Assembly (NCBI RefSeq): GCF_050038885.1
Contig: NZ_CP143624.1
Location: 3,162,001-3,226,000, forward strand
DNA from: Myxococcus flavus
GTDB lineage: Bacteria; Myxococcota; Myxococcia; Myxococcales; Myxococcaceae
DNA length: 64,000 bases
Direction: 5' to 3'
Position 1 is the first letter of the stretch, and each line of letters starts with the position of its first letter. The notes beneath the pieces were generated by a model. It saw only the letters and a program-made list of their open reading frames with translations, made no database searches and was not told the DNA's origin. Positions 63,370 to 64,000 of the stretch are shown in pieces. The position numbers and the translations under genes were made by a program.

Positions 63370-64000
63370 TCACGCCACGCGGGCGGGCGTCTCGGTCCGC
63401 TCGCCCTGGGAGCCCTCCGACGCCGCCCCCGGCAGCACCGCCGCGGCAGGCCCGGGTGCCGCGGGCTTTCCGTAGGGGAAGTAGTCCTTGAGCTTCAGCA
63501 TGTGCTTCTCGAAGAGGTTCCAGCTCACCAGCGCCAGCCCCAGCGAGAGGCCCGCGGCCACCACGTAGAACACCAGCTGCATCGGCAGGTCCGTGCCCGC
63601 CACCGTCTTCAGCGGCGTCTTCAGCACCGTGCGCCGCAGGATGGCGTCCAGCGGCGAGTGGATGAGGTAGATGGCGTAGCTGTACTTGCCGAAGGTGAGC
63701 AGCAGTCGCGTCGTGAGGAGGCGGTGCACGAGGTGTCCCTGGGGCACGGCCACCGCCTTGTACACGCCCACCGCGTAGAGGACGGCGATGGCGGTGTAGC
63801 CGCCCGTGCGCTTCACCAGCTCGAAGGTGGGGCCCACCGGCAGCACCACCATGACGAGCACCAGCGGCACGGCCGCCCACGCGGCCCAGCGCATCCAGGG
63901 GAACGCCTTCAGCCCCAGGCCCTCCGGGTGGCGCAGCGCCAGCGCCAGCAGGCCCCCCATGGCCAGCGAGTCCACGCGGCAGAACGTCACCACGTAGGTG
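63370..64000 (-). CDS. Acyltransferase-3 (OafA-like) membrane protein, C-terminal part
   Basis: The frame reaches the right edge (continuing TYVVTFCRVDS...) so only the C-terminal 209 residues are here. Several hydrophobic helices and motifs of the acyltransferase-3 family are seen: RVDSLAMGGLLALAL, FGKYSYAIYLIHSPLDAIL and FYVVAAGLSLGLALVSWNLFEKHMLKLK. Such proteins O-acylate cell-surface sugars or antibiotics. The catalytic His usually lies in the missing N-terminal part. Confidence 0.8.
   Translation of the reverse strand, partial: TYVVTFCRVDSLAMGGLLALALRHPEGLGLKAFPWMRWAAWAAVPLVLVMVVLPVGPTFELVKRTGGYTAIAVLYAVGVYKAVAVPQGHLVHRLLTTRLLLTFGKYSYAIYLIHSPLDAILRRTVLKTPLKTVAGTDLPMQLVFYVVAAGLSLGLALVSWNLFEKHMLKLKDYFPYGKPAAPGPAAAVLPGAASEGSQGERTETPARVA

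Overview
The window is high-GC DNA (roughly 70% by eye) with dense, mostly gap-free genes. It carries myxobacterial hallmarks: a long serine/threonine kinase fused to a STAND ATPase and TPR-like region, DUF4846, MltA, small STAS/SEC14-like proteins, BlaI/M56 pairs and many lipoproteins. I read it as chromosome of a Myxococcus/Corallococcus-type bacterium; no rRNA or tRNA gene was seen.

Region 1 (1-16.1 kb) is a complete type III-B (Cmr) CRISPR locus without adaptation genes. A giant array (86 repeats of 36 bp, 85 spacers, 183-6325, plus a decayed terminal repeat at 114-149) is followed by an AT-richer leader (6326-6560). It is served by a leftward operon: SAVED-metalloprotease, cmr1, cas10/cmr2, cmr3, cmr4, cmr5, cmr6, cas6. 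Cas10 keeps GGDD but has no HD nuclease domain. The only candidate receptor for a cyclic-oligonucleotide second messenger is the SAVED protein, whose C-terminal half carries a zinc-protease HExxH motif.

Region 2 (16.2-21.4 kb) lies directly upstream on the same strand. It holds a STPK-STAND-TPR membrane kinase, an ECF-type sigma factor and a second small STPK, with gaps of 12 bp and a TGATG overlap, and then 131 bp before the SAVED-protease gene. I propose that regions 1 and 2 form one system: RNA-guided detection, cOA synthesis by Cas10, activation of the SAVED protease, then a kinase/sigma transcriptional response. This resembles, but uses a different protease from, the known SAVED-Lon (CalpL/T/S) and SAVED-CHAT cascades. 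It is the main candidate for an undescribed system here.

Region 3 (21.5-26.6 kb): an Rpn-family PD-(D/E)XK protein, a three-gene sugar ABC importer (lipoprotein plus two permeases, no ATPase), and two tandem STAS/SEC14-like paralogues. Region 4 (26.9-44.7 kb): a cytochrome P450, a fatty-acid desaturase, envelope proteins (DUF4846, repeat-rich coiled-coil protein, double DsbA lipoprotein, carboxypeptidase-regulatory-like protein, MltA), a CDP-alcohol phosphatidyltransferase, a 2-oxoglutarate/Fe(II) oxygenase, OsmC, and a TonB-domain/TonB-dependent-receptor fusion with a lipoprotein partner.

Region 5 (44.7-53.8 kb): an acyl-CoA operon (AidB-like dehydrogenase, acyl-CoA synthetase, SDR) ended by a 13-bp-stem hairpin; LysR with divergent metallo-beta-lactamase-fold lipoprotein; a frameshifted PHB-depolymerase-type esterase; an alpha/beta hydrolase and divergent TetR with a palindromic operator. 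Region 6 (53.9-64 kb): an outer-membrane barrel; a BlaI repressor with twin operators controlling an unusual M56-peptidase/lytic-transglycosylase fusion; an FAD monooxygenase with a divergent SARP-like AAA regulator and SARP-style 11-bp direct repeats; LysR/alcohol dehydrogenase; a small unknown gene; and the C-terminal part of an acyltransferase-3 protein.
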